A DNA stretch of 64,000 nucleotides from Eleusine coracana subsp. coracana (Eukaryota; Streptophyta; Magnoliopsida; Poales; Poaceae): assembly GCA_032690845.1 (NCBI GenBank), contig CM064432.1, forward strand, positions 56,790,071 through 56,854,070. Reading direction: 5' to 3'. The position numbers and the translations under genes were made by a program. Position 1 is the first letter of the stretch, and every line of letters starts with the position of its first letter. Shown here one piece after another: positions 43,458-56,112 of this stretch. The notes below the pieces were generated by a model. That model was not told the origin of the DNA, made no database searches, and was given only the letters and a program-made list of their open reading frames with translations.

Positions 43458-46400
43458 CTACCTTGGTCCTGACAGCTCCATCTCCTCCACCATGTCGATG
43501 GACCGCGCCTCGTCACTGCTCAGGCTGCTGTCGTTGTCGTGGTAGAAATCGTTGAAGAACACGGAGCCATTGGAGTCGTTCCGGTAGTCGTAGCAGCCGA
43601 GGGCGTCGTGTGCCATTGCTGCCGATCCGGGGCGGTTGGTGGCCTCCCATTTCTCGGCGAGGCCGTCGCCCTCCAGCATCCTGACCACCTCGGACATCTT
43701 GGGCCGGTGCGACGGCTGGAACTGGGTGCAGAGGAGCGCCACCTGCACCATCTCCGCCACCTCGATCCGGTCGTAGTAAGGGCCCAGGTCCTGGTCCACC
43801 AGCAGGTCGAGCATCTTCTCTTGGTGCACCTTTCTCACCTTTTGAAGTAAACAAAATGATGGAAGATTAGTCGCTTTCAGTCAGTATAAAGCTGATTAAT
43901 TTACAGATTAAACAAAATTGAGGGTGCAGTACTAATTTATTGCACGGTCAAAGAACAACACTGAAAATGCAGCAGCGTTTGGATGCTATTGCTACGTACG
44001 TTCGCTACACTACAGTCTATACGGCGTTGCAACTACAGGTGGGGAAGCAGGGGCTCAGATGATCAGTATTTACGCCGTATCAAATCTACTACTACAGTAG
44101 TTCAGAAGCATGTTTTATTGCAAGTATGTCTATGTCTGTACTTGTCGTTTCTTCCTACAGTAACAGTAGAGGAAGCGTACACATGGGTATGGGGACCGAA
44201 GTCTTTGGCTTAGTTATTGCGTCTCAGCAGGTCAGGTCGACCTGAAGCATGATGTGCCGTATCATGTGCACTCCCACTCCCTAAACTAGTACTATGTACC
44301 ACATGTCTACTCTACATGCTAATAATGAATGCACTACACGAGCATGTCGTCGAAAAAGAATGTTATATAGTAACAGGGTTATTAGCAGAACTTTCTCCAA
44401 TTAAAACGCCATGCATGCATTCAATTTAACATTTGAAGAGAAGAAAAATATAAGGCATATATATACGGTACGTACCCAGTCCAGCATGACGCCCTTGGAC
44501 TGTCCCTGCACGACCCCGGCAGAGCCCTTGCCGACCTCGAGCGCGCGCTGCCCCGTGACGAGCTCCAGCAGCAGGATCCCGAACCCGAATACGTCCGTCT
44601 TCTCCGACGACTGCCCCGTGGAGAGGTACTCGGGCGCGATGTGTCCCACGGTGCCGCGCACCGCCGTGGTGACGTGCGAGTCGCCGTGGTCCAGCAGCTT
44701 TGCCAGCCCGAAGTCGCCCACGACGGCCTCGTGGTGCTCGTCCAGCAGCACGTTGGCCGCCTTCACGTCGCGGTGGATGATCTTGGGGTCACACTGCTCG
44801 TGCAGGTACAGCAGCCCGCGCGCGGCGCCCACCGCGATGCGCTTCCGCGTCGACCAGTCCAGCGCCGGCTTACCTGCACAGTGACGTTTCATTTCATGGT
44901 GTTCGTCAGTACAAGTAATTAACCCATGCATCAAGTGATACTTGCAAATTCAGCTACGCAAAGATCAGTGTCGTGTCGATGCGACCGATCCAACGCACGC
45001 AGCACTTTATTAATTCCGTGAAGGGGACAAAGGCTTTGCATATCCTGCCTCGGATCTACTGACCGCTGCGTGAACGACAGTGTACATACGACACACGTAC
45101 TACAGCCCACAGCATGACAGGAAAATGAAGCGTAGAAATGGGCCTACGTACGAGCGTACACAGACGGACGGGTTCTTTGCATGAAAATAAATGTAATCTT
45201 TCACATAATAGAGGTTGATGTTGATCCTACTACCCTGAAAGCTCGCCATCGAGGTCGGGTCCCCCAACTGACGGAACGCTGAGACGTCCCCCGGCGAGGT
45301 TCCGATGATCCGGCCACTAACCAGCTGCTGGACGAGTAATGGCAAGTGACTGCGGCGAATTGTTGGCACGCGCAGGTTGGCAGAGGCGCAACAGTGACCG
45401 GACACACGGGCTCGTGGTTTGTGCTAGTACTACGCGCAGAGGCAGAGATGGATGGAGCATTGGAGCTAGGTAGCCAGGTCCCCGTCACCCGCACCCGCCC
45501 TGGCCCCTGCCGGAACAAAAGAAGAAACAGACATGCCCCCTGCGCTGTTCCAGCGCGCGAGCGGCGCCACCCATCTGGACCACGCCGCCCAGCACTTAAA
45601 ACTCTCCTCCTAAATAAAAACCCTCCTGGTGTTCGATTGAGCCATCATTGAATAGAACACTCCAGCAGGGGCACCGGGTTAGACTTAGACCAGGCAGGCA
45701 CACATTTTTGCGAGTGCAAAAACTTCACTTCCTCAAACCCAATGGCAGGGTACGCCATGATTCGGCCATGCATGGGCCTCTGTAGGAGGTGCCGGACCGG
45801 TCGGCGGCCAAGTTACACCGCCCGCGACACGATCTTGCGCGTTCCGGACGCGCGGAGCCCAAGGCGGCTGGCTGAGCTACTCCCCTGGTGCGTGGGGCCG
45901 TGGGGGATAGTGGCTGCCGCTCGGCCTGGCCTGTCCCGTCCCGTCCTGCGGCTACGCCGATAGAGTAACGACGACGAGCGCAATTACGTGCGTCAGCCGT
46001 AGCAGAGACTCACTCATATGCTACGATACCACGATAAATACACGCTGCACGCCGCGGCCGACCGCGACCGGCCGTGGCTCGTGGCTGCTATACGGGCTAC
46101 GACTATAGTCGTAGGAGCACAGTGTACTAGTAGTACTGGGCATGCAGTGGCAGTCCGTGGTGGCTTGTGCTTCGTGTCGCGGTGGTGGTGGTGGGGGCGT
46201 GCGTGCCGTGGCAGCGGCGGCAGCAGCAGCGACGGCGTGAACAACCCTGCCCGCCGCCCCCGCTTGGGATGCGGACAAATCGTGAGTGCGTCGCGCTGGG
46301 CTGGTCTCTGCTGCTCTTCAGCTCTTGGTGGCCCTCGCGGTCCCCGCGCTCCAGCAGCAAGTACAGTACAGGGAGGGTGCGCGCGCGACCACGCCTGATC

Positions 46401-49347
46401 GCTGCCTGACGCAGCACACACAGGCCAGCATGGCGCCTCTCTCCACGACACTCGCATGCACCTCCATCGCGGGCCCCGCACCCAGTCCAACCCGCAATCC
46501 TCGCAGCTCCCACGAAGATGCTGTGATGTTGGTGGTCGTACACGTAGGACGTGTACTACCCGACCCGAGACCTGTTCCTGGAAACCGCGCGTGAACGAGA
46601 AAACACGAAGGCTTAACGTACCTCGCAGGCGCGCCGCGACGCTGCCGTTGGGCATGTAGGGGTAGACGAGGATGCGCTCCCCGGAGGCGGCGCAGAACCC
46701 GACGAGGCGGAGCAGGTGGCGGTGCACGGCGAGGCTGATCATCTCCACCTCGGTCCGGAACTGGGCCTCGCCCGACGCGCTGGCCGGGTCCTTGAGCCGC
46801 TTCACGGCCACCGTGGTGCCGTCGGCGAGCCGGCCGCGGTACACGTTGCCGAACCCGCCTTTCCCGAGGATGTTCTTCGGGTTGAACCCGTCCGTGGCCG
46901 CGTGCAGCTCGCGCAGCCCGAACTGGCGAAGGTTGCCCAGCCGCGCCACCACCCCGCCAACGCCGTCCTCTTCCAGATCGCACCCGCCTCCTCGCTCTGC
47001 AATTCGAGTTATTAGTCAGTCTTGTCGCCTCCTTGCTGTCAGGAACGTGACGGGTCATTCGCTGTATATACCGAGGATGCCGAGAACGGAAGGGCCCGAG
47101 GAGGAGTGCCGGCGCTTTCGGCGCCAGAGGAAGCAGGACACGGCGAAGAGCACGAGGGAGGAGGCGCCAAGGCTTGTCCCCACGCCGATGGGCAGACGCG
47201 CGGAGCCAGCCTTTGGCTTGGTCGTCGACGACGCGCCTGTCGTCCCTGCACGTAAACAAACACAAACACTTGTGAGATCGATCAGTCACTCTCTGCTTGC
47301 TCATCCCCAGGCCGGCATGATCGGATCAGATCAGATGCCCCTAGCGCTGTGCTGATCGTTGGACGCGGGCACGCCGCAAGAGACGGGAGGCATCCTGTTT
47401 CCGGCAAACACCGTGTCTGCTGCTCTCGGCCGATACACGGTCGAGAGGAGACCAGCGACGCGTGCCTGCGCGCCGCGCCATGATGCCCACGCGCTCCGAC
47501 AAAGCAACTGAGCGGAACATATGACCGGACAGGAGTATAGTAGATGGAACAAGGAGTGTGTTTTTGTACTCACTGTTGCTGCCCGGAGTGGATTCCAGCG
47601 GGAACGGCACGCTGACCGGCGCGAGTGCGGCGGCGCACTCCCCCGCGCTGCCATTGCTCCCGCAGATCATCGGGTTGCCCACGATGCTGCACCAACACAT
47701 TAAACAAAACAACCCTCTTAGCTTAGCATTACTGTACTGTACCAGATTCGGTGCAAAATATACAGTAGTATCTTTTTTTAAGAAAAACAAAGCAAGCATC
47801 TTCTAGTAGTGCGGAAGGAACATAATAAGACAAGGGAATTATTGGCGCGCCCATTATACTCACTTGAAGGTTCGCGCGGGGAACACCGGAACAGGCCCAC
47901 TGAGGTTGTTGTAGGACAGGTCCCTGGGAGGAAACGAGAACGGAACACCGACAAACGGTATCAGGTCACGGGGATTCAATTCGAGTTAAAGCGCAAAAGG
48001 AACTAAAGCGGACACAACAGTAGTAGCTAGCAGCCTTGACAAATTGAGGAAAGCGATTGCTTTGACAAGACCGCGGATGAGGTATACTAGTGTACGCTAG
48101 TATGCTTACAGGAAGGCGAGCTGCGGGATCTTGGCCAGCGACGCGGGGAACGCACCGGACAGCCTGTTGTTGTTTAGCCGCCTGCGGCAAGACACAGCAC
48201 ATGAGCAAAACCGAGGAGACGGACGTTCTTGCGTGGGAATTGAAGTGAGAAACTGAGAACGGACGGGGTGTTTCGGGAGGCTCACGTACAGGTACCGGAG
48301 CCCGGAGAGGCGGCCCAGCGTGTCGGGCACGCGGCCGGAGAAGCGGTTGTTGGAGAGGTCCAGCGTCTGGAGCCGCGGCAGCGCGCCGAGCTGTGGCGGC
48401 AGCCGGCCCGTGATGTTGTTGTTCTGAAGCAACCTGCAAAACGAAAACGGCGAAGACAGCATCATCAGCTTCTTGGTTGGTTACACGCCCTGATTCTTAA
48501 CATCTAGTACATCTCGCGACAGGGAAAGAAGAAGATTCTTACACTTGCTCGAGATGGGTGAGGTTGGCGATCCTCCCGGACAGAGTCCCGGACAACCCCT
48601 GGCTCGGCGCTCCCCTGCGACACGAACGAAACCAGTATGCGCGCTGTCAGTCAACGGAGCTTAATTTGCAACGCGGCGGGGAGAGGCGAGGAGAGGTGCT
48701 TGTGCTTACAGGCCAATGACGAGGTTCTTGGCGGAGCAGGTGATCATGGCCCAGCTGCAAGGGTCGACGGAGTACTGGTCCCAATTGTTCAGCACGCCGT
48801 GCGGGTCCACCAGCTCGTCCCTGACGGCGATCAGCGCCTCGACTGCAACCAAACGTGCCACCCTCGTCAGGAAGTTAGCAGATGATGAATTTGCTGTGCG
48901 TTTTACTGAAATCAAACGCCTGGTATCTACTGCGTAGTTGATAAGATTTATTAGGAACAACTAGCATGCTTATTCTACGTCAGTCAAATCCTACATCAGT
49001 AAGGCAATGAAAAATATCTCAGGGAACTTTATTTATGCGAGGTTTCTTAAACTGACGCAGCAAGGCATAATGAAGAAAACGAACAAGGAGGAGAAGGGGC
49101 GAGGGGAGAATGAACACAGAAGAAACCGAAACCGATGTTGATGAACAGCTGCAACAAACGAACACATCAACGGCTCTACTGAAGAAACTACTACTGCCAC
49201 GAGAAGGGGAGGGTCATCAGGCACAAGCCGCAGCGCAAGTGCTTTACCTTCGGGGTTGCGGGGCTCGGAGGAGAAGGCGAAGAACGGCGCCGAGGACAGG
49301 AGTAGGAGTAGGAGGACGGGAACGAAGGCGCAGGAGTAGGAGGCCAT
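43458..49347 (-). CDS. NIK-type LRR receptor-like kinase (LRR-II subfamily), 673 aa
   Basis: Eleven exons on the minus strand: 49347-49248, 48842-48710, 48614-48543, 48433-48290, 48181-48110, 47923-47864, 47686-47574, 47245-47072, 46996-46622, 44873-44476 and 43838-43458 (TAG). The 72/144-nt LRR exons are typical of LRR-II genes. Signal peptide 1-~28 (VLLLLLLSSAPFFAF); LRR N-cap (NNWDQYSVDPCSW); about five LRRs; Pro/Ser-rich juxtamembrane; membrane helix ~249-272; kinase with P-loop GKGGFGNV (334-341), Lys355, HRD 448-450 and DFG 468-470; C-tail ending MELSGPR. SERK/NIK kinases are plasma-membrane co-receptors; NIKs act in antiviral and immune signalling. The VTTAVRGTVGHIAPEYLSTG activation loop and the C-terminus favour NIK over SERK. 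Intron 9 is 1.75 kb. Confidence 0.94.
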
Positions 49348-51404
49348 CGGAACACACTCGGCGTGGAATGATGGGCTGGAGAGGCCGCCCGAGGAGGGGA
49401 GGTGGAGGAGGCTGAGGAGGCCAAGAAAGAAAAAGTGAAGAGGCGAGGAGGAGGGGGCAGGGCACACAGAGCAAAGAGTGGAGTGGCCTCTGCTTTTTCT
49501 CGTGTCACGGAACAAGGCTGCTGCTTGCTTGCGATGTGATGTGAGGGTGTGGGGGTGGTGGTCTGCATGCCGTTCATCAGGCCATTGCCAATTTGCCATG
49601 CCATGGCATCTTTGGGGGTGACAGCGAAATGATCATGCATGGCATGGCTTCGGATGGATGGAAGCTGACGGGTGGGGACGAGGGGATGGGTCTGCGGGCC
49701 CCGAGTGCGCAATGGCCGTGTGGGTTTTCGGAAAAAAGCTTGGAGTATCTGGGACTTGGGAGTAACCCAATGCTTGAAGACTGACGAGAGTGGTGGGGTT
49801 GATGATGACGATTAGGCCTAGTTGATCAATGTCTGTCCAAAGGTTATACCCATTCAGTCGAGATGAATCTTCATCTTAATTTAACAAATAAAGGCAGATC
49901 TGGTTGCCGGTTTTATATCTAGCTGCCAGGTCTCCGGAAGCAGTGCCGAGAATCTCTTTTCGTTCCTCATAGGAAATTTCATCGGGAAGAAGTGGAAACT
50001 CGTTACCGGTACACCGGTACGTGCTAGTATTTCATCTCCAGATGATCAGGTAGGCAAAGAGGCTGGAACCAGAAGAAGTGCCATACCATCGATAAATGAA
50101 TTCAAGGATATCCAGACGGCTGTCTTAGGTTCTGTCCAATCAACACAGACGAGAACCTGACCTGAATTCCTGATCCTCACAAGGCAACAAAAACTACCGT
50201 CCTAATAATCAGGGCCTCTCGCTTCCAGCACTGATTCCCCCGTTCCGGTACCGATCAATTGGCGCCTCCGCCGCATCCCCGAGAGGACAATGGAATTGGA
50301 AATCAGTGTAGTGTTGATTCGTGTCAGGTCCTCTGCGAGCAGGGGGCGGGCGGTCCCAGGCAGGGCCCAGGGTATCTGACAGTAGGGAGAGGAGCTAAAA
50401 AAAAAGATCAGTGACTGACATATGGACCCGGAATGTACTTGGACCCGCTTGCAAGTGAGAGACGGTTCATTGCCGCGCCCAAAGGACCGGATCGGCCTGG
50501 TAAGCCTGGCGCTGTACGGGTAGTCGTTGTCTGCGCCTGTATCTCTGACCGAGCAGTACACTCAGGATTGAGTGAGGCAATGCAACGCATTTTTGGCACC
50601 ATCGCAAAACGGAAAATGCGGTTCCATTATTGACCCGAATCCAGAAGGAAACAGCTCCTCAGTTTCAGCACATGGCGTACAGTACGACGACGGTCGCCTC
50701 CGTCGTCGTAGTCTCTGACAAAGCCGATGCGAGATGGCGATAAAAGGAAAGTGAGAAACGAAAGGGGAGAGAGAAAGTGCGCTCAAAGGAAAAAAGAAGA
50801 CAACGAAAGGAGACTAAAGATGAAAAGGAAAAGATAAAAAAGAGAGAGAGAGACAGCAAGGACGCTGAAGACTGAACCGTGATGTGGCGAAAAGGAAACT
50901 AGTAGCAGGCAGGCAGGGCAGTCGAGCGCAGAGCGATAGGCAAACCGCTCTGTCGCGGCTGGCTGCCGCCCGCTCAGTGCTCGCCGTGGCTGGCGTCGGC
51001 CACTCATTCTCGCACTCATTGCCGCCCACCTCTTTTTCGGGCAAGCCCTGGGCGGGCGCGCCGGCGCGGCACGGTTGCTGCCGGGCCTCCTCCGCCGCGG
51101 AGAGAACTGAAATCATACGCCCGGCCGGGGACGGAAATCATGGCGTGTTCGGTGTAGTTGCGCGCGGGGGGACTTTGCCATGATCCCGAACGCGCGCGTG
51201 TTGCATGGAGTGCGAGACGGGCGCGGTCGTGTCAGTGTCGGGAAGCCGGCGCCGCGCGACGAAACGGCTGCGACGCTGCGCTGCGCGCACGCTTTGTTCG
51301 ATCGCCGGCTTCCGGCGTAGCGTGCCGCCTCTTAATTATAAGACCAGAAGTTTGTCGTGCTGTGCTTCTGCGTACGAAGTCCGTGGCAGCACGCACTTCT
51401 GTAA
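49348..51404. other. NIK promoter and intergenic DNA
   Basis: Purine/pyrimidine-biased sequence just upstream of 49347 is consistent with a 5' UTR. GC-rich frames at 50665-51508 have no domain and occur on both strands, so no gene is called. Confidence 0.5.
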
Positions 51405-52210
51405 CGGGTAAGAGCAACTCCATCCCACTCATGAAATTTGGATCTCTATATGTTATTTTAAAGGTTAATTTTTATTTTTTAAAGGCTCAAAATTATTATT
51501 GTCTCTAGCCTAACTAAATAAAAATAAGTCCCTATCCTCTGACAGTGGACCCCACTGCCCCTGACTCTCTCTCCCCACCTGACGCCCTCTCCCCCAGTGC
51601 GCCGGCCGCCGACGCCATCTCTCCCCGCCCCGCGCGCCGGCCGCCGCCTCCTTCTCTCCCTATTCGTGCGTCGGCCTTCGCCGCCCTCGCCCCCCCCCCC
51701 CCCGCCCCGCACCGGACGTCGTAACGCCACCGTCGCCATCTCTTCCCCCCCCTTCCCCGCTCCGCTTGGCAGCACCGCCTCCCCTTCTCCCCCGCTCGAT
51801 ACCGGCGTCGCTGCTTCCCTCTCTCCCCCCTGCTCGCGCCGCCGTCATCTCACTCTCTCTCAGCCCGCGGCCGCCGCCTCTCTCTCTCTCTATAGCTTGC
51901 TGCCGTTGCTTCCCTCTCTCCCCAGCTCGTAGCCGCTGCATCTTTCGGAGGGGCGGATCCCGCCATGCCGCGGTCGGATCTATCGGCGGCGGACGGGTGA
52001 CCGGCGACAGCATCGGCGGCGGGTGGCCAGCCCCGTTCGATCTGCATCGGGAGAGAAGCAGAGGAAAGGAAAGAAAAGAAAAGAAAATTATGGGGTCCAT
52101 GTTTGGGGAAGAAATAGTGTCCCTCTATTCCTAAGGAGTTTGGTGGGAAATTTGGTGGCCTTTTCAAAATAGTCACCCGGATAGTCAGTCCGTTGGAGAA
52201 GGATTTTTGA
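51405..52210. mobile_element. candidate Tourist-like element with CT-rich core
   Basis: GAGCAACTCCATCCC at about 51412 and, in inverted orientation, CCTTCTCCAACGGAC (ending near 52203) resemble the GAGCA-CTCCA-C ends of Harbinger-type elements. Sequence just inside both ends is AT-rich around a strongly C/CT-rich core (51540-52000). No target duplication was confirmed. The core has no recognisable coding domain. Confidence 0.35.
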
Positions 52211-52502
52211 TTCAGAGTATCTAAAAGACTGGATAGAGGCATGTTTAGTGATAGATGTAGAGTGCCCGATCTTTCGACGAGTGTAGATAACTTCGATTCG
52301 GTGGATGTCGACCCTCACGATCCGACTACGACGAGCAAGCCCGAAGCGCCAATGCAATTGTTGAACCAACTTTTGGAGGATATTAACCTTACGGTAAACA
52401 AGATCAACCTGATCACGAGGATCAATTCTTACGCGCAATCGAAGAATGAGCAAGAATTAGAGGCGAGCAATCTGATATATTGCACGAAGGTGGAGTTCTG
52501 AA
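52211..52502 (-). other. possible LTR/leader part of the gypsy remnant
   Basis: Read on the minus strand, this continues the pol end and TATTTAG-containing segment of the gypsy fragment, as an R-U5/leader region would. A short open plus-strand frame here (52241-52501) shows no domain. Confidence 0.35.
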
Positions 52503-52878
52503 TTCACGTCGAGAGACGGATGAATAGCTAAGCTAATCTTAAAACAAAACTCAAAGATTACAAGGGGCACAACCCTTGACTAAATAGGGGGAGCGCGACA
52601 TCTAGGGCCGGCTGAAGTAGAGAGGCGTGCGGTGGAGAGATAGTCGCGCGACTTGGGCTACTTGGGCCTTCGCGGGCGTCATCCTGGGCCGTCGTTCCTT
52701 AGCATCAAAACCATCTTCAATTCCTGGGCTCGAGCTCTAGTGATTGGGCCCTTGTACGTCGTCGTCTCGTCGGAAGATGGGTCCATAACTTGAGAAGGCG
52801 CGACGACGAGAGGTAGAGGCGTGACAACTTGGTTTGGCGCGCCGTCTTCCGTCGTCGTTGTTCGTATGTCGTTGATGT
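52503..52878 (-). repeat. gypsy direct repeat, copy 1 (376 bp)
   Basis: It recurs at 53836-54211 with about eight differences by eye. Each copy spans the end of the pol frame plus the start of the LTR-like untranslated part (including a TATTTAG box), so it is not a simple LTR pair. Confidence 0.85.
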
Positions 52879-53221
52879 ACTTATCATCCTCCCCTTCTTG
52901 AAGTGAAGTCGTCCTCGACGGCAACGCATCATCCTCACCCAAATATGGTCTCAAATCTGTAACATTAAAACTAGTGGAAACACCAAACTCCATGGACAAG
53001 TCAAGAACATAAGCATTATCGTTAATCTTGGTTAGTACTTTAAAAGGACCAGCAGCACGAGACATCAATTTAGAACGATGCAAAGTAGGAAATCTATCTT
53101 TACGCAAGTGCAACCAAACCAAATCACCAGGTTCAAAAGAAACATGTTTTCTACCTTTACTACTAGCAACTTGATACTTCTTATTAGCAACGACAATGTT
53201 GTGTTGTGTTTCTTCATGCAA
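52679..53221 (-). pseudogene. C-terminal part of Ty3/gypsy polyprotein
   Basis: A 180-codon frame contains the post-integrase motif of plant gypsy elements (FEPGDLVWLHLRKDRFP, then RAAGPFKVL, then YVLDLS, then FNVTDLRPY), followed by an acidic tail ending in RARAQELK. A TAA replaces a sense codon just upstream, separating it from the integrase body. Confidence 0.85.
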
Positions 53222-53840
53222 TTATTTCATGTGATCAATATGAGCAATAACATCAACATTTGGTTCATCTTCAGCATCAATAGCAAACAAATCAATAGGC
53301 GCCTAGGAACATAGCCATAAACAACCTCAAAAGGACATATTTTAGTGGCAGAATTTGTAGCATGATTATAAGCAAATTCAACATGAGGTAAACAATCTTC
53401 CCAACGTCTCAAATTTTTATCTAAAACAGCTCTAAGTATAGCAGACAATATTCTATTTACTACCTCTGTTTGTCCATCAGTTTGAGAATGACAAGTAATA
53501 CTAACAGCAGCTTAGTTCCTAATTTATTCCAAAGAGAACGTCAAAAGTGACTAAGAAACTTAGCATCACGATCAGAGACAATTGTTTTAGGAATTCCATG
53601 CAGTCTAACAATCTCTCTAAAGAACAATTTAGCAACATTGGAGGCATCATCAGTTTTATGACAAGGTATAAAGTGAGCCATTTTAGAGAAACGATCAACC
53701 ACCACAAAAATACTGTCCCTTCCCTTCTTAGTACGAGGCAATCCCAAAACAAAATCCATCGAAATATCATGCCAAGGAGAAGAGGGAACAGGTAAGGGCA
53801 TATACAAACCATGATTACCCAAACGGGATTTAGCTTTCAC
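53222..53840 (-). pseudogene. Ty3/gypsy integrase core, frame-broken
   Basis: The DDE integrase core is recognisable in pieces: HDISMDFVLGLPRTKKGRDS and VVDRFSKMAHF (first Asp region), IVSDRDAKFLS (second Asp) and a QTDGQTE-like Glu region, then RRWEDCLPHVEFAYN. Stops and frameshifts near 53540 and 53300 break it. At its upstream end it is abruptly fused to the second 376-bp repeat. Confidence 0.85.
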
Positions 53841-54211
53841 GTCGAGAGACGGATGAATAGCTAAGCTAATCTTAAAACAAAACTCAAAGATTACAAGGGG
53901 CGCAACCCTTGATTAAATAGGGGGAGCGCGGCATCTAGGGCCGGCTGAAGTAGAGAGGCGTGCGGTGGAGAGGTAGTCGCGCGACTTGGGCTACTTGGGC
54001 CTTCGCGGGCGTCATCCTGGGCCGTTGTTCCTTAGCATCAAAACCATCTTCAATTCCTGGGCTCGAGCTCTAGTGATTGGGCCCTTGTACGTCGTCGTCT
54101 CGTCGGAAGATGGGTCCATAACTTGAGAAGGCGCGACGATGAGAGGTGGAGGCGTGACAACTTGGTTTGGTGCGCCGTCTTCCGTCGTCGTTGTTCGTAT
54201 GTCGTTGATGT
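53836..54211 (-). repeat. gypsy direct repeat, copy 2 (376 bp)
   Basis: Near-identical to 52503-52878. It lies upstream (in element orientation) of the integrase core, where reverse transcriptase/RNase H should be, which indicates a rearrangement. Confidence 0.85.
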
Positions 54212-56112
54212 CCTCATCATTTAGTCTCCCGACTGGAGATGCTCTAACTCCAACAGCGGCGCGAGTTGTAGCGTGGTCTCAGGTTGGCCGTTGGTTCGGT
54301 ATGGTCTGTTGTGTGTTGCTGACTAATGAAAAAGACGATACAATGTAGGTTACGATAATTTCTGTAATAAACTGGCTCATTCTACTTTACCCTCTCAGAT
54401 TTCAAATGGGAGCGACTAATTTTCAGTCGGCTGAAAATTAAGGATTGTTTTCAACCACTATTTTTTGGGTCTTATATCTAGATTTAATAAATACAAAAAA
54501 AGACAATTTTTTCATAATGTATACATAATACTAATTACTATATATAATCTTATAAATAGATAAATAACAAAAGGAACAAAGGGAATATATAACAAAAGAA
54601 ACAAAAAGAATAAATAACAAAAGGAACAATGTTTTTAGCCGTCAATTGAAAATTGTGCTCTTTTCAGTCGCATGAAAAGAAGCGTTTCCGATTTAAAATA
54701 CTGTCATACCTCACATGGAGTCAATGTTAGGGAGTATTTTGAGAAGCTTGCTGATTTTGTTGATCCAAAAAACATAACAAAGTGGTTCGTATTTCGTAAG
54801 TTCGTTGACCAGTATTTTTGAGTAACAGTGGACTACCTCGAGTGTAAATTTGACAGATGAGGCTTCTCCATCCGTTACTGATGTGTATGGTCAAGGATTG
54901 TGTGCCAGTGATTACTTTGCCGAAGTAATGTGTGAGAGGGTCTAGTTCCAAAGTGCTTGATTCCCATAATTATGAAGTCCTTTTCCATTTTCAAAAGGAA
55001 AACACATTTAGCAACTCAAGAGAAAAGATTGGTTGGAAAATATGTATGTGAGGATCATGTTAGGATATCAGAATTACAAGAATTGCTAAGATCTAACAGA
55101 AAGACAATAAAGTGGGATACACGAGGGTTAAGGAGAAGTAACAACTCTCTCATTGTATATATCAAAAGTGTCTCCCTTATATTGAGCTTATGATCGTTAT
55201 ATCAACCTTGAGATTATGGTTTTTAGATCAATATGTTCTTATTATTTACTATATTCTACAAATATTAAATGGCATATCGATCTTTTACATAAAATAGACC
55301 CACAAAGTCGACATCGAGAGAACTAAACTACGACTCGGTCTTCGTCTAACGAGACATGGCAAACAAGCCATGTCATCCTTAAAACTCCCAAAGATTGTTG
55401 AAAACAACCCGAATATTCTAGGTAGCATCGATGGTGTTATTTCGACGATCTCCGATGATTACTAACCTTCGGTCGATCTAGTGGCGAAGCTAGGATGACA
55501 AATTTGCTTGTGCACTGTTTCAAATTTCCAACTTAAAGTAGGAATTAATTAAGCTTGAAATCTGATTTGGACCCTAGTACCAGTGCACCAGGTGGGTGAA
55601 CGTAGTTTCGCCAGTGGGTCGAAACAGATTGCACCTTCGTGACTCGATCTTCCAAAACTCAGAAGGAACCAGCGTATTCCGATCTTGTTGAGCTTGCAGT
55701 CATTTTTGAAACAATTTTTAAATACTAGGAAAATGAAATAAAAGAAAATCCACAGCAGAAATGATAAATCTGAATATATGTTAGTATTTTTATTTGAAAA
55801 ACGAGTATATGTTGGATCATGGGAACAGGGCTTTGCGCCAAGCTCGTGCAGTACTGGATATGGTGTATCTGATCCGACCAATTCCAATCTGACGGTTCAC
55901 GTCCCCACTGTGCAAACCCGAGTTAAACCCCCCAAGCTCGCGCATCACTCGCCTCTTTCTACCTACGCCGCCGCCGCTAGGGTTTGTCGATCTCGCCGCC
56001 CAGATTGCTGCGGTGGCCGCTGCCGTCATTCTCACCGAGTTATTCAGCTCCGAGGAGGATCCCCGTGCAGGATCCATTAGTTCGTCTTGGGGAATCGGCT
56101 TCCTCGGCGGAG
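54212..56112. other. intergenic region and 5' UTR/promoter of uS17 gene
   Basis: AT-rich DNA without supported genes. TTTTCAGTCGGCTGAAAATT (about 54420-54440) is a short palindrome, and related sequence recurs near 54640-54680, a possible small MITE. The last 200 bp before 56113 are GC-rich and contain CTAGGGTTTGTCG, a telo-box-like AGGGTTT common in ribosomal-protein gene promoters. Confidence 0.5.

Noticed and set aside
43539..44922. Plus-strand frames opposite the NIK kinase exons
   Set aside because: Antisense shadows of GC-rich kinase exons.
52241..52501. 87-codon plus-strand frame beside the gypsy remnant
   Set aside because: No domain; lies in what reads as LTR/leader sequence of the minus-strand element.
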